Source: Primula veris
Lineage: Eukaryota; Streptophyta; Magnoliopsida; Ericales; Primulaceae
Reading direction: 5' to 3'
NCBI GenBank assembly: GCA_963682055.1
Contig: OY821745.1
Coordinates: forward strand, 13,027,501-13,091,500
DNA length: 64,000 nt
Position numbers and translations under genes: made by a program. Numbering within the stretch: the stretch's first letter is position 1; every line of letters starts with the position of its first letter. Positions 60,939-64,000 of this stretch are shown here, piece after piece. The notes under the pieces were generated by a model. The model was not told the origin of the DNA. It did not search any database and was given only the letters and a program-made list of their open reading frames with translations.

Positions 60939-62713
60939 ATTGTTTCGCTAACCGTTTAGCGGTGGTTTTTATGCAAATTCGTCATCCCATCTGTGGTTTC
61001 CGCCTTCGCCCTTGCAACCCACCAAGTGATCATCCCTCAAATTTTTAGGTCATTGCTCTTTTCTTTGGACTTAATTAAGTAGCTATTCTAATTTTAGCTT
61101 CTAATTAAGCTGGATCGCATTTGGATTTAGTTTTTAAACTCAACTTCTTCAGCTTTTCAATCAAGAAAATTTGAAACTTTAAACATGATTCAGGCAACCA
61201 TTTTTCTTGCTTGGTAAAAGTTGTTCGTTTACTTTAAAGTGAGGACATATAGACCCTAAATTGGTCCATTTCTAACTCACCATTTATTTAAGATACTCTC
61301 CTAGTAAATCAACTATCCCAAATAGCTCCTTTCAGAATTGGGATGGTTGAATACAATGTACTAATTAATTTCCATCGATAGATTGGTTCCGAAATATCAC
61401 ATCATCATGTGACCCAACCAAAGAGCTCAAATCTCGCAAAAAAATTTGTTACGCTATACTCTCAATATATTGTAAATTTGAAATAACAAAAACCTCAACA
61501 AAAATAGTTAATGATTTACATTAAAGATGTATATCAGTTCAGAGACTTGTCTCTCGCACAATGGAAACACATCGTGAAGAACAGGAAAAAAGAAGTTGAA
61601 AGTGACCAATTAATTCTAATTTTTTTTTAAGATTGATTCACATATATTATAATTAATAATTAACATATTCTAGTATACTAATATTGCCTAGCTAGCACAT
61701 CTAGAATCATTCCGTCATATTGGGAACCACTCCCATTAGTCTGACCATGTGACTGACAAAATTAGGTAGGTTATTTCAGCTCAATTATTTCCACATGGGA
61801 CAAACCAATAAAGTTGCACAATTGAATGAATAGAATTAGTATAATACATTAACAATATGGTTTCGTATTTGTTTTATTTTCGAGCCCCTGCATGCAAATC
61901 TGGTTCAAATAGGACAACGATCACAAAATAGAAAAAAACATATGCCCTACTTTATCTTGTTCAAATGTTGGAAAGGAATTTAATAGTTAGCTGAATACCA
62001 ACTCACAACAAACTTATACATCCAGGCAGTCCTGAAGATAATAATAACTGCAAACTACTATATACTACGTGTCCACCGTATCACTATAAAAAAAAAAAAA
62101 AAAAAAAAAACAAAGTCACGTAATTTAAAAATAAGTGACAAAATGGTCATTGATCCCTTTTCCTTACACCCCCGGAAACATAAATGCATTGCAAATTTAA
62201 ACTCAAGCCCTCTGACAACTACACTATTGGCTCATCCAAAAGCTGAAGAGCATGTTTATACGTGTGGTCCGTGACTGGCGGATCACCACCGTCGACAAAC
62301 CATCTCTACGATTTTTATTTTATGGAGCCCAATTCTATAAAATGAAAAGACCGCTATAGTTTAAAAATATTCAAAAAAATAAGTTGTTTGTTTTTTTACC
62401 GAATGTGTATTATATATAGTTTTAGATGGATTGCAATTCATTTAATTTAGGAAAATCACATAGGCAATTTTAAAATGCATATATCTTTTGAAGTTGTTTT
62501 AGCTAATTTTTGGTTTATTTCTACTTAGAAAGAAACAATATATATGAATAGGTTTGTTATTGATCCGGTTTTACGTTAACAACCGAAATAATATATCTTA
62601 TAAAATAGTTAAAAACATATAACTAAAATCTGTGAAATTAATCTCTATGCTACACTGAAAAGGGATATGAAAAAAACTTAAATTAAGAATCATAATTCAA
62701 ATTAGTTAAAAGT
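60939..62713. other. Intergenic, no gene recognised
   Basis: AT-rich. An A run of about 24 lies at 62088-62111. No supportable gene, RNA or terminal-repeat element was seen. Confidence 0.4.
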
Positions 62714-62952
62714 TACTCACTTCGTCCCAAATTGTTAGGGCTATACGAAACTACGTGTAATTTTGACTAACAAATAACTCGTATATAAGTTTGTCGAAAT
62801 CAAAATTTTTAAAAGTTAATCGCATAATTCAAATGTTAAACTAAATGAATAGATTTTAAAATTTTATATTTGAACAATTTAATTACGAGATATTTGCCGA
62901 TCAAAGTTGCACGTAAATAAATAGATTCTTGATATTTTGAGAATGGGGAGTA
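62714..62952. mobile_element. Probable degenerate Stowaway MITE
   Basis: The left end TACTCACTTCGTCCCAAATT resembles the Stowaway terminus. The right end TTGAGAATGGGGAGTA is a partial inverse. TA is at both edges. The inverted repeat is imperfect, so the call is tentative. Confidence 0.55.
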
Positions 62953-63076
62953 ATAGTAAAAACTCAATCAAACAAGCTTGTTGGAAGTGACTTGCAATAA
63001 TAATTGTAGATGGACCAATAGGGAAATTATTGCAAAAGTAAAAAGAGAAATATTTGTACACAAGCACCCGAAAAAA

Positions 63077-63216
63077 GGAAGCAGAGTACCTGACTCTGAG
63101 TCAGGGTTACTCTGCTTTCCACAGCCATTAGATCTGTTATTTTGTTAATACTGTAGCAGATCCAATGGCTGTGGAAAGTAGAGTAACCCTGACTCAGAAT
63201 CAGGTACTCTGCTTCC
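63077..63216. repeat. Near-perfect hairpin with 60-bp arms
   Basis: Arms 63077-63136 and 63157-63216 match at 57 of 60 positions in inverted orientation around a 20-nt loop. GAAAAAA flanks both sides (63070-63076, 63217-63223), which could be a target duplication but is low complexity. It may be a short foldback MITE or a small-RNA source. Confidence 0.95.
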
Positions 63217-63223
63217 GAAAAAA

Positions 63224-63858
63224 CAGCAACCACACACTATTGTGTTATATAAAACATACACAATAACAGTTTTAATTTGTAACCACAATAACCAGCCATG
63301 GGTAATTTCGTAATAACACATTTCAGAAAGAAAAAATTGGTGGGAGTGGGGGAGGACGTGACCCCATGTCCCTTATTGCATCGTTACTGCATCCGCGATT
63401 AATTACCAGTGTTGATTGCTAGCTTTGGCTGAGTATAACACATCGGTTTCTCTTATCTTGGTTCCGACAGAATAAAAATAAAACATAAGAAAATTGTCGT
63501 TATATATTACAGATTTGGCTCTCAAATTTTAAAAAAATCACAAACAAATCCATATTACGGTAAGGAACGGTATTTCTATTTATTTGTCCCTTAACTTTTA
63601 AAACTTGCCCTAAATAACTGCTACTCCATTTATTTTTTGTTTCAAAAAATTAAAAGAATTAAAACTTGACCCCTATCACTTATTATTTAAAATCGCACAC
63701 ATTTTCACTGAAAACACAAAACTTTAACCCTTCTATTACTACCTTTCTTATATTCCTAACACACGTATCCTCTATAAACAGGCAACTTTCGTGTTACTTT
63801 CCAAAATTGCTATATTAAGTTTCAATCGCTATAAACCACAAGGATGACATATTCCAAT
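63224..63858. other. Intergenic, no gene recognised
   Basis: AT-rich. No supportable gene or element. Confidence 0.4.
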
Positions 63859-64000
63859 ACTAGTAAATAAAGGCACACGTTGTGTACTCTGCCCAGTAAT
63901 TAAGTAGTTTTTTAAAAAAAATAAACAAATAAATAGTTAGTTTTTAGCAGTTTTTTTTTTCAAATTTTAAAAGTATTTTCGAAATTTCACGTATGTGGGT
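63859..64000. repeat. Second copy of the ACTAGT-ended repeat, cut by window end
   Basis: ACTAGTAAATAAAGGCACACG matches the start at 28635 once the 688-bp nested element is removed. The similarity continues through TGCCCAGT, T and A runs and TTTTCGAAATTTCAC to the window edge. Confidence 0.6.

Overview
This window looks like nuclear DNA from a flowering plant, most likely a eudicot. It is AT-rich and dominated by plant-type Copia LTR retrotransposons and MITEs. Its one convincing host gene is an intron-containing R2R3-MYB repressor with the plant-specific C1, C2 (EAR) and C-terminal motifs of subgroup 4 (the AtMYB4, MYB3, MYB7 and MYB32 group). I cannot name the species from sequence alone.

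Layout. Positions 1-618 carry no recognisable gene. Copia A (619-5859, + strand) is a full-length but heavily mutated element. A MITE-rich gap (5866-8443) separates it from Copia B (8449-13968, + strand), a much younger relative. Copia B has a clean 5-bp target duplication, near-identical LTRs and one long reading frame. That frame is broken by a single in-frame stop, and its integrase has lost the catalytic glutamate. Copia B ends 225 bp from the stop codon of the MYB gene (14194-15794, - strand), which it faces tail to tail. From 16 to 32 kb there are dispersed repeats, two head-to-head Copia fragments (19.1-23.6 kb) with a probable 3' LTR, a Stowaway MITE, an unclassified repeat with another element nested in it, and a hAT-type MITE.

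From 32336 to 43685 lies a complete 11.35-kb Sirevirus-like Copia element on the - strand. It has two 1231-bp LTRs, gag, pol, an extra 426-codon ORF in the env-like position, and doubled polypurine tracts. A 1163-bp solo LTR is nested inside its gag. The Sirevirus itself appears to sit in or beside a very old Copia remnant (43691-48060, + strand), which also contains a hAT-type MITE. The last 16 kb hold a Stowaway MITE, two nested hAT-like MITEs, a fourth full-length but dead Copia (53676-58790, - strand), an array of imperfect palindromes, a CACTA-type MITE and a 60-bp-arm hairpin.

How the parts relate. Almost everything except MYB is transposon-derived, and much of it is nested, so relative insertion ages can be read from the layers. 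The main functional question is whether Copia B's 3' LTR promoter, which points into the antisense strand of the MYB repressor gene, affects it. The most unusual sequence structure is a 12-bp-periodic motif (consensus GGTTGCAACTGA). It recurs in the LTRs, non-coding spacer, gag and pol of the Sirevirus-like element.
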